Position numbers and translations under genes: made by a program | Shown here: in pieces, positions 28,301 through 43,300 of the stretch | Layout: each line of letters opens with the position of its first letter | How positions within the stretch are numbered: position 1 is the stretch's first letter | Notes under the pieces: generated by a model | The model's database searches: none | What the model was told of the DNA's origin: nothing | The model's input: the letters and a program-made list of their open reading frames with translations, nothing else | Source: an uncultured Amylibacter sp. | Lineage (GTDB): Bacteria > Pseudomonadota > Alphaproteobacteria > Rhodobacterales > Rhodobacteraceae | Direction of reading: 5' to 3' | NCBI GenBank assembly: GCA_959347345.1 | Contig: OY365738.1 | Location: 2,008,501 to 2,072,500 of the forward strand | Length of the DNA stretch: 64,000 bases

Positions 28301-31300
28301 TAATTTGGATTTCACTTTGGAGGTTAATTTTAGTGGCAATACCATTAAAACCACCAATAATAACCCCATTTTAATTACCCACGGTGCCAATGTTGATAGC
28401 GGACATCTTACGATAGATGGTAAATTCACCGCTTTGGGCGTGATATACGGTCGCTCAGAGTTTGCATGGGCAACGGATGCGGGGGATGTGGATTTAAATG
28501 GCGGAGTATCCACGGGCTCGCTGACGGGACTGATTGGTGAATACGGCGCGGTTGGCGCGTTTATTTCGGATGGTGACGCGACAGCAGGTACCTATGTCGG
28601 TGGGTTTATTGCCCTGAATCCCAATGCCTGTGATGCGACTCCATTTAGTGATTTTTGTAAAAGCACAACTGCCTATGATACTGTGCGGTTTCAGGCGTGT
28701 ATAGACGATGTAACTGATGCGGGGAATTTTGCCGGCTGTCCAGCCTTTGTAGCTGAGCTCTGCCCGATTAGCGGCGCGCGTCATCCGGACTGCCCCGCGC
28801 AGGTTCAAACAGGGAATGCGGATTTCATCCGTTGGAAACAGGATGCAACGGATGCCACCAATACAAATACATTAACCATTTTGGACAAGCTAACAGGCAC
28901 GAGCGACCCTGAGTTTAGTTATGTTGAGGGTCGGGCTGATGGTTTGGAACGTGGCAACGACTATTTAACCACCGAGCAAAAATCTGAAGGTTTCTTCATC
29001 GGGAGGGGTTCTTTTGATGATTATCATCAAATTCTACGGCTATCAGATTTGGCTGGGTCAGAGGATACGGCCAGTGGCGTGGCTTTCAGGGAAACTGTTA
29101 TTCGTGATAATCGTAGTCTGCCCTTTGATAGAAAATACTATGCGGGGCTTTTGTCTGGTACCAATTTGGGTGCACCGATATCGGCTAGTACGGATTTGGG
29201 CACACCGGTATCGGCTGAAAACCCGATGATTGCGATTTGGGATGCAAGACTTGAAGTGACAGATTTGTCTACTTTGTTTAAAGCTAATTTCAAGTTGGAG
29301 GTTAATTTTGGCAATAAAACCATTAGAACCAGAGAAGATGAGAATGATCCTGCTGTTCCCCTTGCTACCACTAGCACGTCTATTACTATTGATAGTTTTA
29401 ATATAAAGGGGACATTCACCGAGGATGGCGTGATATATGGCAAGACAGAACTTAAACGCAGGCGTGGGGGGGTGACTCCGTTGACCTCCGAGGGCACGCT
29501 GACAGGTTTGATTGGCGAGAGGGGCGCGGTTGGTGTGTTTTTTGCCAATGATAAGACGAAAGATGACGCAGGTGTATACGTTGGTGGGTTTGTTGCGGTT
29601 CCAAGGTATTGCGAATTCTATCCCTTTGCCAATAGTTGCGACACGGATGAGGATATAAGAGAACAATTGGAAAGATGTCGTGATGATATCAATACCAATG
29701 GGGTTGGTGGCTGTAATGCCACATTGGACATAATATGCCGTGATGGGACAATTAATAATGGTAATGGCGGGGCAATTGCCGCTGACAATCCGTTTGCTGA
29801 CCCGCTTTGCACCAGCAGTTCACGCTTTGATGATGCGCTTATAATTGCTTGTAATGCGGATATAACCGATACCGGCAAGTTTTCAACTTGCCCTACCTTG
29901 CTTTCTAACCTTTGCCCGAATAGTGGCAATCGTAATGCAAACTGCCCACCGCGAACCTTGACTGACAATGTTGTTGATTTTGCCCGTTGGATAATACAGC
30001 CAGTTGTGGCAAATGGCACAGAGGAGCTGACTGTTCTGTCAGAAGTAGGCAACGATGACCCGTTGGTGAGTTATGTTGAAGCAGGGAAGACCACTATAAA
30101 TAGGGGTGTTGTTCTTAATCCAAATGGTAGCCCTAGGGGTGGTTTTGATGCAGTCTTCTTAACATTGGGAAATTTTTCTAGTGGATTTGATAAAACCAGT
30201 GGCTTTTCACTTGAAAGAGTTGCTTATAATGGTTTCACTGGCGATTTTATTAACATTAGCGGTATCGGAAGAGCAAAATACTATGCTGGGATTTTTAGCA
30301 CCACAGATGTGGGCGCACCGCTGACGGCTGAAAACTCCACAGAAGCGATTTGGGATGCAAAATTTAGTCTCATCAATCACCATAACAATAGACACTTAGT
30401 TAATAGAACTGCTGGTGATTTCAGCTTGGAAGTTAATTTTGGCGATAAAACCATTAAAACCCGCGCTGCCGACGCAGTTAGGCTTGATTTTGGCGGTATT
30501 ATTGGTAATATTATTATAGATGGGGAATTCACCGATGTTGGTGTGATATATGGTAAATCAGAGCTGGTATTGACCGGTGCGGGTGTGGCTGGCACTCGCG
30601 CGGTATCCAATGGCTCGCTTACGGGTCTGATTGGTGTGGGTGGCGCGGTTGGTGTGTTTATCTCTGATGGTGATGTTAGTGATGCTGGCCCTTATGTTGG
30701 TGGGTTTGTTGCCAGAAATCCCCAGCCGTGTCTTGATACACCCTTTGACGGACATTGTCGTGAAACACCTGGGATTTTTCTCGCTAGGGCGAATATGTGC
30801 AATGAAAATATGGAAGTGAATGGCGTGGATGGCTGTAATGACACGATTGTGGATGTTTGTTCAGATACAGACGGCTCTGGCAGTGCGATTAATCCGTTTC
30901 ATGCGATTTGTGGGGTTGATGCGACTTATGACGAGTCGCGCAGTCTGTCATGTGCCAACAATAGGAATGGTTATGGCGATAAGTGTATGACTCGAACAAC
31001 GCAGGTTTGTGAGGCAGCAAATGACAATAACCCGCTTGATGTGATTTGTGCGGGTCTTACTTATGACGTGCAACGCCAAGCCTTGTGTGCTGGTGATTCG
31101 GTTGATAATCCTTCGATTGTAGGGTGCGCGCCCGTTATCGCTGATTTTTGTGGCGACAACCCGTTTAATAATGCACAATCTGCGGGCGATGCAAAATTTG
31201 ATTGCAACGGGTCTGATACCTATCACCTCACACGGCGGGCTGTCTGCGTTGTCGATAACCAACGTCAGTTTGTTAACCCTAATTATGATTGCACGGATAC

Positions 31301-34300
31301 GATAAGGCAGACTTGCACCACCGACCCGAATGGTGACAGTGAATTTTCTGTCTTTTTGCCACTTTGTACTAACCCATCGGATTCAAATTTTAAAGAGTAT
31401 GAGCAAGTTCGGTTAGATTTTTGCGTGGATAACCTTGCGAGTACAAATGGTTTCAGTGATGGTAGCGACGTGGGCTATACATGCGAGGGGTTTATAGTTG
31501 ATGATTGTGAAATTGACCCGTTTGAAGACAAGTGTTATATCCTTGAATATCGTGACTTTGGACGTTTCAATGCGTGTAGTAGTAGCGATCTTGTGACCGA
31601 TTTGGAGGGTGCCCCCCCAGCCAATTGTAATAGACCAGAGCTGTCTGGTAAGATTTGTGGCACTGTGGATACGCTTGGGACAGATCCGTTTGCCCCAATT
31701 TGTGCAGTGCCAGAGGCTGTGGTTGCGGGTTTTGTTTTGCTTGATGTGCAGCGGGCGTTTTGTCGCGATGGGGCGAATATCAATGGGCGGGCTTGCGCCG
31801 ATACGGTAACGGATTTCTGCGATGTGGCAGAGGGACGCGATTTGTTTGATGACCTTTGCAATACGGGTAACAGAGCGGGTGATTATCACAATTATCGGGT
31901 GTTCGCGTGTCAAGTTACCGATGCAAACACTGCCGTGAATAGCGAGTGCGGAACTATTGTTTCCACGAATTGCACGGGGGTTCCTGAAACGGACAGCCCC
32001 GCCTGTCCTGTGGGTGGAACCTTGCCCGCCGCGGCCGAATGGGCTTATACCGCGCGGAATGCGGATAATACCACTAGATTGAGGGTTTTGGATGAGGTTG
32101 GATTGGGTGATGCCGATACCAACTATGTTCAAGGCAATGCGACTGAGTTAAACCTTGGTGTGCTTTTAGAGGATAATGGCGACAAAAAAGCGAATGTGAG
32201 CCTTTCGAAGGGGAGTTTATCAATAACCGATTTGGATAATGTGGGTGTGGATGCGGGCGATGCCACGGGTGGCGTGGCGTTTATTGGGGTTGCTTTTAAC
32301 GAATTTACCACAACGAACAAAGTAAAACATTATGCAGGGCTTTTGGATAATATCGATTTGGGCGCCCCTTTGGCAGATAGCACTGCCAATGGTATTTGGA
32401 ATGCACGTTTCTCTGCGATAGTAAAAGAGGCGGTGCACACCGATATTGACACGAGTATTGTTATTAATTTTGATACCAGAAGCCTTACAACCAATGATGA
32501 AGACCTTGTTACGCTCAGCAATAGTAAGGGCAGTATTAGCATAGCGGGCAAATTCACCGATGTGGGTGTGATATATGGCACGTCAAGCTGGACATCTACG
32601 TCTGGTGCGGAGTCTGCAACAGGCTCTGTTACGGGTTTGATTGGGGCAAAAGGCGCGATTGGCGCGTTTGTGTCCAGTGGTGAAAGTACAAATGATGAAG
32701 AATATGCGGGCGGGTTTGTTGCCGCACCTGTGACGGTGTGCGTTGGGCTTGATGCCTTTACAAATTCGCTCTGCGATGGACCAGTGGGTAAAGCTGGGCG
32801 GATTGCCCATGCCGCGACCTGTCGTACCACTGATTGTCCTGAATTTGTTGTTGGCAATGCCGGCCCAACCATTTCCGCCTGTACCCATAGTACGAATGGC
32901 AATCCGCATCAAACGGGGTGTGAGAGCGATAATTTTGATGCCGAGCGAATCGCGCGCAATGCAATGTGTATTGGGAGTGTCGCGAGCTATGATGCTATGG
33001 TGTGTGGAGCTGCACTTACGAGCTGTCTTGGCACTGGCACAGATAGCAATTGCGGGCAATTGGTTGGGGCGTATTGTGATGCGAATGCGGGTGATAATCG
33101 GTGTACTGATGATGAATCTGTCATCGAAGCGATTGTTTGCCGTGATTCGGTATTTGACCCTCTTTGTAATACTGGCTATGACGAGGAACGCCAAACCGCC
33201 TGCGCGGGGCAGAATATTGACACGCTGATGGAAGGCGATAGATGTAAGCCCGTTATCGCCGCACTTTGTGATGCCGATCCGTTTGCTATCGCGGCGGGCG
33301 CGGGGACGACCACATTTAATTGCAATGAGGCTGATACCTATATTGAACAACGCCAAATAGCCTGCGCGGGGGAGAATATTGCTGAGCTGAGCGAGGGTGA
33401 TAGATGTTTGCCCGTTATCACCGCCCTTTGCAATTCCAACCCGTTTGATAATGCGAAGGCGGGTCTGGGGGGGACCATATTTGATTGCACCGCAGGGGAT
33501 ACTTATTTGCCAGAACGCCTGGTGGCTTGTAAAGATAATATAGATGTGAATGGCATGGGTGGCTGTGATACCACGATTTCAGACACTTGCACGGCGGATG
33601 CCTTTGATAGTTTTTGTTTTGATAGGGATAATGATGGGAATTATGGCAATTATGAAACCGCCCGTATTTCTTATTGCCAAGCACGGGTTTTCCGTACCGA
33701 TGGCTTTACCAATGACACCCCCGATAGCAAGATATGTGCTGATTTTGTGAGTACTTGTCCCACAACCCCGTTTGACGACAAATGCAAAATCGTTGATAAT
33801 TATGCGTCTGATCGTTTGGGCTTTTGTAGCGGTACGCTTGATGATTTGACTGCTGCCTATGGAACCCTCGCCAATTGTAATACGGTCGATTTGGTTAGTG
33901 TGATTTGTGACACTGGGGATGTCCTTGCCATCAATCCCTTTGCTCCGATTTGTTCAGATCCAACGGCAATCGCGATTATTGATAATTTCGATTTGGTTGC
34001 GGTACAACAGGGGTTTTGTCGGGATGGGGCGAATATCAATAAGGGGGATTGCGCCGATACGATAACGAACTTCTGCGATGTGGCAAGCGGTGCGAATTTG
34101 TTTGATGACCTTTGCAATACGGGCGATACGGCTGTTAATTATACCGATTATCGGGTGGCGGCGTGTCAAGTTGACGATGCGAACACACTTGTGAATAGCG
34201 AGTGCGGGAATATTCTTTCCACGCATTGCACCAATGGTAACAGCCCCGCTTGCGCCCCTGCGGAGGGAACCTTACCTACTTCCGTTTGGCTCTATACCGC

Positions 34301-37300
34301 GCCGAATAAAGATGATACTGGCAGGTTGAAAATTTTGGCAGAGATTGGGCTGGATGATGCCTATACCAACTATGTCCAAGGCAATGCAACTGGTTTGAAC
34401 CTTGGTGTACTTTTGAAGGGGGATAAAACCCGCAAAGATGGCGTAGTTGGCAGTGAAACGGTTTTATCAATAAACCATTTGGATAATGTGGATGCGAGGG
34501 CGGAGGGTAGCGTGGCTTTTACCTCTATCTCTTATGCCAGTCTTACCGAAAGTTTTACCCAAAATCCAGTGGGTAGCAGAAGAAGATATTATGCGGGGCT
34601 TTTGGATAATGTGGATTTGGGCGGACCCCTGCCTGAAACCACCGTGAATGGTATTTGGAATGCACGTTTTTATGCGACAATAAGTGAGGCGGTGCAAATC
34701 GATATTGAAACCAGTATGGTTGTTAATTTTGGTGCCAAAACCATTAAAACCAGAGATGTTGATGATGATTATGGTCTTGCTGACCCCGTTACGCTCAGCG
34801 GTGGCGCGGGCAGTATCGTCATAGCGGGCGAATTCACCGATGCGGGTGTGATATTTGGCACGTCAAGCTGGATTTTTGGCGATAGGACTTCAGCAGGTAC
34901 TGTCACGGGTTTGATTGGTAAATATGGCGCGATTGGCGCGTTTGTGTCCGATGGTAAAAATTCCTCTGATGATGTCCGAGCCGAATATGCTGGTGGGTTT
35001 GTTGCGGCACCCGTGGATTGCAGTGAAAACGGAACGCCGTTTCATCGGCTCTGCGTTGATAATGAGATAAAGCAGGAAGCGTTTTGTGATGCGGATGTGG
35101 CGCGGGTGTTTGACCCTGACTGCGCCCCCTATACAGAGACAGCAGAAAAGACCATGTTTGCCGAAACATGCCGTATGAAACCGCGAACAGCGGGGTGTGA
35201 TAGGGTTATTGTAGACTCCCCCCGTTTAACCGTTAATGACTGCACGGATATATATACTGGCAATCCATATCAAACTGAGTGCGGGGCTGGTGAGTTTGCT
35301 ACTATTTTTGCGGCAGAGCGGACGGCACGGACTCTAACATGTAAAGGGAATGATGTATATAATGCGTCTCAATGCTCTTACGTGCTGGGTAATTGTTTTG
35401 ACTCTATTACCGATACGGGGTGTTATATGGTTGTTAAAGCGGCGTGTGATACGAATCTTGATGGTCGGTGCGTTGAGGAAGTGCCGAAAACTTGCGGACC
35501 TGACCCGTTTAATATAATTTGTGGAAATGATTATGCAGAGCAACGCGAAATCGTCTGTGATGGGCAGGTTATTGACATGCTGATGGAAGGCGATAGATGT
35601 GCGCCCGTTATCGCCGCACTTTGTGATGCCGACCCGTTTGCTACCGCGGCAGGCACGGGGACGACGACCACATTTAACTGCAATGAGGCTGATAGTTATT
35701 TGGGTGCGCGTCAATCCGAATGTGCTGGGCAGGATATTGCCAATCCAGATGGCAGATGCATGTCTATTCTTAGCACGCTTTGCACGGCAAACCCGTTTGC
35801 TACCGCGGCGGGTGTGGGGGCGATGACAATTGATTGTACCGTGGGTGATACCTATAAGATGGCGCGTGAAACGGCATGCAGGGCAAATCCGAATGCTGAC
35901 GGCGATAGCTGTGTAACTGTATTCACCACGATAGAGACCAACGATTGTATTCGCAGCCCTGGACGACTTGCCTGTGATGCTAAGGTTCGTGAACCGGCTT
36001 GTCCGAGTTTCCCCACGAGGAATGATTTGACATGTGCGGCTGTTATCGCGGCACGTTGTAGGCTAGACCCGCTTAATTCAAGGGCTGGTGTTGGTACTAA
36101 AAAGTATGATTGTGCTAACTATCGTGTGTTGCCGAATTATGATCCTAATAATGTTACTCCGCTCGTTAAAATGCAGCAGGACGCTCTGGTGGAGTCTATT
36201 AGAGCGGAATTTGAAGCGCTAAGGGAGGCGCGTGTCGCCTTGTGTAAGAATCCCGCGAACAGCGAAGACCCGCTTTGCCTTGTGCCAACCACCGCGGCAT
36301 TTATCGCCACCTGTGCCAGCAATCCGTTTGATACCCGATGCGAATCTTTTGGCGATCAATATGGGACAGAAAGAGCCAATCGGATAACGAATTGTCTTAC
36401 GGATGCTTCCCCTCCTGAATGTGCTTATCAGGAGGTAAGGGCAGAACTTTTGACATCTTGTAATGGTATTGTAGATAACAGCAGACCCGCAGCCCCTGGT
36501 TGTGTTCTAGTGACGGCTGAGTTCTGCCCCACTGCCGTGGGTGCGGATGTGTTTAATTCGGCTTGCGATGCAGATTATACGATACAGCAGGTTGCCGCCT
36601 GTGTTGCGGATGTGGGTGTGGATGGTAGGTGCGATGATCTTATTACCAATAACTGCCCTGAGGATAGTACCAAACCCGAATGCGCGAGAAAGATAACCAC
36701 GGCCGTTTGGGAAAATTATGCGGTGAGTTTTGATAATGTTATTGGTGTTGGTAGTGCTAGTAATTCGGAGGGTTTTACTAATGCTCTTAATGATCCTAAT
36801 AATCTTTCCAGATTGACTGTTTTGGATGAAGTCGGGGCAGATGACCCCGTTTTCAATTATGTTAAGGCGGACGCGGATGGGTTGGAGCTGGGCGTTGTGC
36901 TAGACGAAAACGACAACCTTCAACCCTACGCGACTATCAATGAGAGGGTTTTAAAATTATACGATGCAGGTACGCATGAGGATACGACCAGTGGTGTTGC
37001 CTTTGCCCTTATTAATTATGGCGGTTTCACCTATGATAGCGTGAATGCCCGCCAAAGATTCTATGCGGGGATTTTATCTGGTACCGATTTGGGCGGACCT
37101 ATTACCAATACTACTCAAGGATTTGTTGAATGGAAGGGGAAATTCGGTGTCATATTCACTGGTCGGTATTATACGAAAGATTTCACTTTGAATATTGATT
37201 TTAGCAGCAAAAGGTTTTTTGCTGAGGATAGGCATAAGAGCCCAGAAAGTGGTATAACCGAATTTCTTCGCCTGGATGGGAGTTTCAACGATGCGGGTGT

Positions 37301-40300
37301 GATGTATGGGGCTTCACATATGCAATGGATTTATGACCGTTCTATTACGGTCCATCAAAATTGCGAACAGAATGAGGTCACCCCTGCCACGGATAATAAC
37401 CCAGCGATATATAATCTGTCGTGTACGCCTGACTCTAACCCGGAATTGGGAAGTGTTTTCTTGACCCCAGGTGGGGTAGGTGCTTTTTACATCTCTACTG
37501 GGTCGCTGACTGGTTTGATTGGCGAGCGGGGCGCGGTTGGTGTCTTTGTATCCGATGATGCGCAGAATGCGGCTGGTCCATACGTAGGTGGGTTTGTTGT
37601 TGATAATCCCGATGTATCGCCTGATTGTAGCGCTGCCACGGGCAAGCCGTTTGATGTGCTGCTGTGTCCAAATGCAAGCGTGGTGCGCCGCGATCTTTGT
37701 ATAAATCGCGATTTCCCAGAGGGTGTTAATTTTGAGAGCAATTGCAACACGCCAGAGCTGTGGGTTTTGATTTGTTCCAGATCGATTGTCCCGTCGTTTT
37801 GCACGGAGGATGAACGTTATGATTATACTCGCCAGTTGGCGTGTGGCGGTCAAGATGTTAATAATCCAGACCAACCGCTCTGCGTACCTGTTATTGAAAA
37901 GCTCTGCACGGCAGACCCATTTAATCCGTCCGCGGGTCCGGGCGCGAATAAATTGGATTGTTTAAGTGCCAATTCTGGTGCCGTTGTTCAGGCACGGAAT
38001 ACGCGGATTGCGCTTTGTTTGGATGAAGCCACCGACGATGACCCACTTTGCGCCCAAACGGGTGTTCCTGCGGTTTTGGCAACCTGTGCTGCCGACCCAC
38101 TTGATGCGGTTTGCACGGATATTGCAGAGCATTATACGCAAGAAAGGGAGACGCGACTGGAAACCTGTCGCATGGATGCGACCATGCGGGCTGGTGTGAA
38201 GTGCGATAATGCTCTGCCAACGATTTGTGCGGCGAGCGATACGCCGTTTTCTGATCTTTGTGTTAATAACGACACCGCACGGATAGCGGCGGTAGATTCC
38301 TGCCTTGTCCCTGCAACGGCGGATGCGGATGTTTGTAATACGATTGTTTCGGGCGCACGGTCGGTAAAATATTGCATTGCCAACCCGTATAAAGCGAGGT
38401 GTTCGCAACCTGCGTTTTATGCCGCACGGGCGGTAATTTGCGAATCAGAGGCAACCAGCTTTACCGCGGGTTGTCTTAGTGATAGTGATTTTACCAGTAA
38501 TTATCGCCCTATTGATGTTACAGATGTGAGACGGGCGAATTTGATTACACGGTGCACGGATTCCAATACGGATAATGACGAGGGTTGCCATACCATTGCT
38601 GCACGGACGGCACGGGCGGATTTGATTAAAACATGCGCTGGGAAAGAGGATGCGACGGGCTGTAATACCGTTATTGCCAATGGCACAACGCTTTTGGCAT
38701 GTATTAAAAATCCGTTCTTGGCGGATTGCTCTGGCAATACGATTGCCTCTGCACTGGCGAACTCGCCCGATGCGGTTATGATGCGTGATGCACTGGTTAC
38801 GCGGTGTGGTGATTCTGGGATGGATAGCACGGGCTGTGATACGCCTGTTGGCACTTTAACGATTGCGGGTTGTGCTATGGATAGGGCAGATCTGGCGTGT
38901 TCTGGTGGAGTCTTTGATGCCTATATTGTGTTTGATTGTACAATACCCGCGAATGTGTTTAAACCTCGGTGTCAAGGTGGAATTGATGAGACGGTTATCA
39001 CCGCACGGGCAAAGCTGGCGTTGAGCTGTGCTGTTGCCGATACGGGTACTGGCTGTGATACGATTGTTTCTGGTGCTTTGACGGTTAAAAATTGTAATGA
39101 CACCCCGTTTGTGGCAGGATGCGAAGATGTCGCCTTTGCCAATGCTCGGTTTGAGGTGTGTAAAACAGATTCAAGCAATGCCGCTTGTAACGTGGCAGTG
39201 GGGCAGGGGGTTACCAACTATATTACCGTTAACGCGACAGATACAAGGCTGGACGATGCGATATACAAAACAGACAACTCCGTTACCACCGAAATAGACG
39301 AATCCGTGGCGGTTAATTCTGAAGGTGTTGCAATAGCCAACGATATCAACACCCCGATAGATGAAAGTAAGGCACTGATAGACGGTGTTTATGCGGGTGG
39401 TTTGACTCTGGCTGGTATTGATACTGCGGGTGCTGCAACTTCTGGTTTTGCCTTTGCCTATATTCCAACGGGTCGTGGCGGTAGTGACGGCACGGATAGA
39501 TATTATGCTGGGTTGCTATCTGGTACGGATGTTGGTGCGGAAATCACCGCCGATGCGATGTGGCATGGCAAGATTGCTATCGTCAGTGGGCTGAACGGTA
39601 GCATTCTTACCGAGCAGGCGGATTTTATCCTAGACATTAATTTTGCCAATAAAACCCTTACTTCGGGCGATATTGCCGTCCCAAGATTAGGCGGGTTTTT
39701 TGCCATAGATGGCAAATTCGCCGGCAAAGTGATTTATGGCGCGACCAGCCTGCGTGATGGATTAAGAAATGGGGTTTCTTCCATTGGCTCAGTAACTGGG
39801 CTTATCGGGCAAAACGGCGCGGTTGGCGCGTTTATATCCAACGGCTCGGGTGCGCTGGTGAATACCTTTGGCGAATACGCGGGCGGATTTGTTGCCAGTT
39901 CCACCGCACCTGCCCCTGCCCCTGTGGATTGCTCTGACCCAACAAATCCGGATCCAGCCTGCGATAACCCAAATGATGTCAGCCTTTGCATGGCTTATAA
40001 TCTTGCCGACTTAAAAAACCCAGATGGCAATGATGGACTAAACCCCGCCCAAATCCAATCCCGAATGATAGCCCAAAACCAGTGTATTCCTGTTTTGGAA
40101 CGTTTGGAGGCGCGGGAATTGGGCTGTGCTAATCCCACCGTTCTTAACGATGAAAATCATGCATGTGCCACGGTTATTACGCAAGTTTGCAGTGTGAGCT
40201 ATAATTTATTCAAAACCGCGGCTGGCACGGGGGATACCAAATTTGATTGTTTGAGTGTAACCCGATATGATGACAGGCGCAAGCAGATTTGCCGTAGCCC

Positions 40301-43300
40301 CGCGTATCGTTCAACTATTTCCGCCTGTGGCGATATTATTGTCGATATTTGCACGAATGATGATCCCTTTACCCAAACGACTGGTCGCAACCCGACCAAT
40401 CTGTGTAATTCCAGCTATGATGATGCCCGTAAAACCGCTTGTATGGGCTTGGTTTCGCGTGATACCATCGCCCCACAAAAATGTTTTAATACGATAGAGC
40501 AGGTTTGCAACGATAATCCGTTTGATGAAAATTTCTGCTATGCCACACATTTTGATTATACCGCCAAGCGGATGTTTGCCTGTTATGCCGATATGAATGC
40601 GGGCGGGATGGACCCGAACGATATACCTGCGGGCGAGGCAGGTGTTTGCAACGCTCTTATTGCAACGAACTGCCCCGCCGAGGGTGGTTCGCCTCATGCA
40701 GAGTGTCGGAGCATGCGTTTCACCCAATGGGCGGATGATGTTAACGCGGATGATTCTGACTCGGCAGTGGCGAGCATCCCCGCGATTGAAACCAAAACGG
40801 CGCGGATTTTATTGGGGCGGGCGAATGGTCTTGATACGAAAACGAATGTCACATCAATCCTTGCACCTGAATTCGTTGTAAGGCTTGGCCTTTCTAGAAG
40901 TGATGCGGATTACACCAGCGGTATTGCCGTGTTTAGCGCGACTACAACCAATGGTACGATTGGGCATTATGCTGGTATATTGTCTGGCACGAATGTGGGT
41001 GCGCCGATAACCGACGACTCTAACGCTGTTGCCGAATGGCGCGGCGATTTTGCCTGGGTTTCTGATGATGGTGCGCGGGTGAAACGGGCGTATGGCTTTA
41101 GGCTTAACGTTAATTATGATGCAGCCACAATCAGCACGCCAACTGACTTTCTTATTACAGATCCGCTAACTGATAAGCGTGTTACAGATGCTCTGGGACA
41201 TGTGCCGGGCTATGCAAATACCGATAGTCTGTCGCTAGACGCCTTTTGGAATATCAATGGCATATTGATTGGAACAACGACATTGTGTAGTCGTTTTATC
41301 CCCGCCATCGGAGATATCCTTGACAACTGTGTGGATGAGAGCAAAGGCACTTTAACAGGCATGATTGGGAATCGGGGCGCGGTTGGGGTTTTTGCCAGCA
41401 ATGACGAGCAACCCCTTGCCTATGCGGGTGGGTTTATTGCCAAACCGACAGCCCCCCCTGCGGTGGTGGCACTTCCCGATCAGATACCAGCAACGGCGAT
41501 AACTTGGATAGGAAAGGCCCCTAACGCGCTGGCTGAGGGTGATTTTACAAGATCAAGTGTGCGCTATGAATCGCGCTTTATTATAGGTGGGGAAGACGGA
41601 TTCGGCTTGAATGAGGGTGGAAGCTATGAGGATCTTAATTACAGTCTCTCTACCCCAACCCTCGACGACGATGTATCAGAATTCGTCTTACGACTGGATA
41701 AGGATGCTGCGCAAGACTCTCCTGAATACAAAAGCGGTGTTGTCTTTTTCCATGGTAATATTGGGGGCACGAATAGTGAAAGATTTTTTACAGGTTTGCT
41801 CTCTGGTACAACGGTTGGTGCGAACCTGTTACAGAGGGAAAGGTATGCTGTAGGTGAAAAGTCTGTCGCCACTGCCATTTGGGGCGGTGTCATCGGTGCA
41901 CGTTTTGGTCACCATAGCAGTACTGAGGTGGGGAGATCCCAAGATGGAATTAATATAGATGGCGATTTCTATGTAACGGATAGAAATTTTCAAATTGAGA
42001 TTAATTTTGAGGCTTCAACGATTAAAACACCAGAGGGCAGGGGCAAAGGCGCGTTTTACGCTGCTGACCTTAGGCTTGATGGCAGATTTGATAGGAACGG
42101 GATAATGAGCGGGACTGTCACCACCGCTCCGAAGAGCGATGAGACATTCGTTGTCGAGGACTCCCGCCTCAGTCACGGAGATGGGACGTTTACTGGAATT
42201 ATTGGACGGGATGCCGCGATTGGCGTGTTCAAAGCAAATAAAGGAAACACAGGGCTTGGTAATTCTGGCTATGCTGGTGGGTTTTTCGCCACCCCCTGTA
42301 CGGTTGATATTTTTAACCTAACCTGTGCTGATAGGGATGATCCCGTGGCAAGAACCGCGTATTGCAACGATATAGACGCCAATAGGGCGGCTAATCCGTT
42401 TAACGTTGGGTGTAATAATGAGGTTGGTATTGAAATCATCCGCAGGAATGCCTGTGTGAAGAATGAGGATGTGGATACGCGGTGTCCGGATTTGATTGTG
42501 GCGTTTTGCTTGGATGCGACCTCCAATACAGGTTCAAATCCGTTTAATGATGTCTGTGCGCGTTTTGAAGAGGATCCGTTGCACACAGATAATTTGACCA
42601 TTGCACGCAATAACGCGTGTTTAGACTTTGGTACGGAGGCAACCGCAGCTTGTGCAGCTCGCGTTGTCCAAATCGGAAAATGTACACCTGCTGACCCTTA
42701 TGCCTATGTCGGGTGTAATACGGCGGCGAACATTAATGATGAGCATAGACGGGCGTATTGTTTGACAGATGCGGGTAGCAAAAACCCCGCCTGCCCGAAT
42801 GCAAATTCTGGTAATTGGGTGGCGAGTTTTACTGACGATGATGAATTAACTATCAATCCAAACACGACCGAGCCGACAAACGAATTCTTGCAAATCGCGG
42901 ATAAAACGATTAGCACGGCAGAAACGACATTGGCGAGTGGTGATGCTGGTGGCGAAGCACCAACCCCGACCACTCTGGACTTTGGCGAGTTTTCTTATGG
43001 TGGGTTATCATTGAGTGCGAATGACGGCTTGGCGTATTTTAACGGATATCAAAGCTCTACTTTGCATTATTACGCGGGGATTTTTGGCAGTACCGATTTG
43101 GGTGCGCCGATTGATGTTGATACAAACGTAATCTGGTCTGGGATGTTAAGCATTAACGGCACAGACGCGACTTTTCAGTTGGGTGTGGTATTTGATAGCA
43201 CGGGCGGCACTGATAACACTGTTAAAGGGTTTATTACAAATCCAATTGACGCAAATCCAAACGACCTGCTTATCGCTGGGACATTTGACGCAAACGGCGT

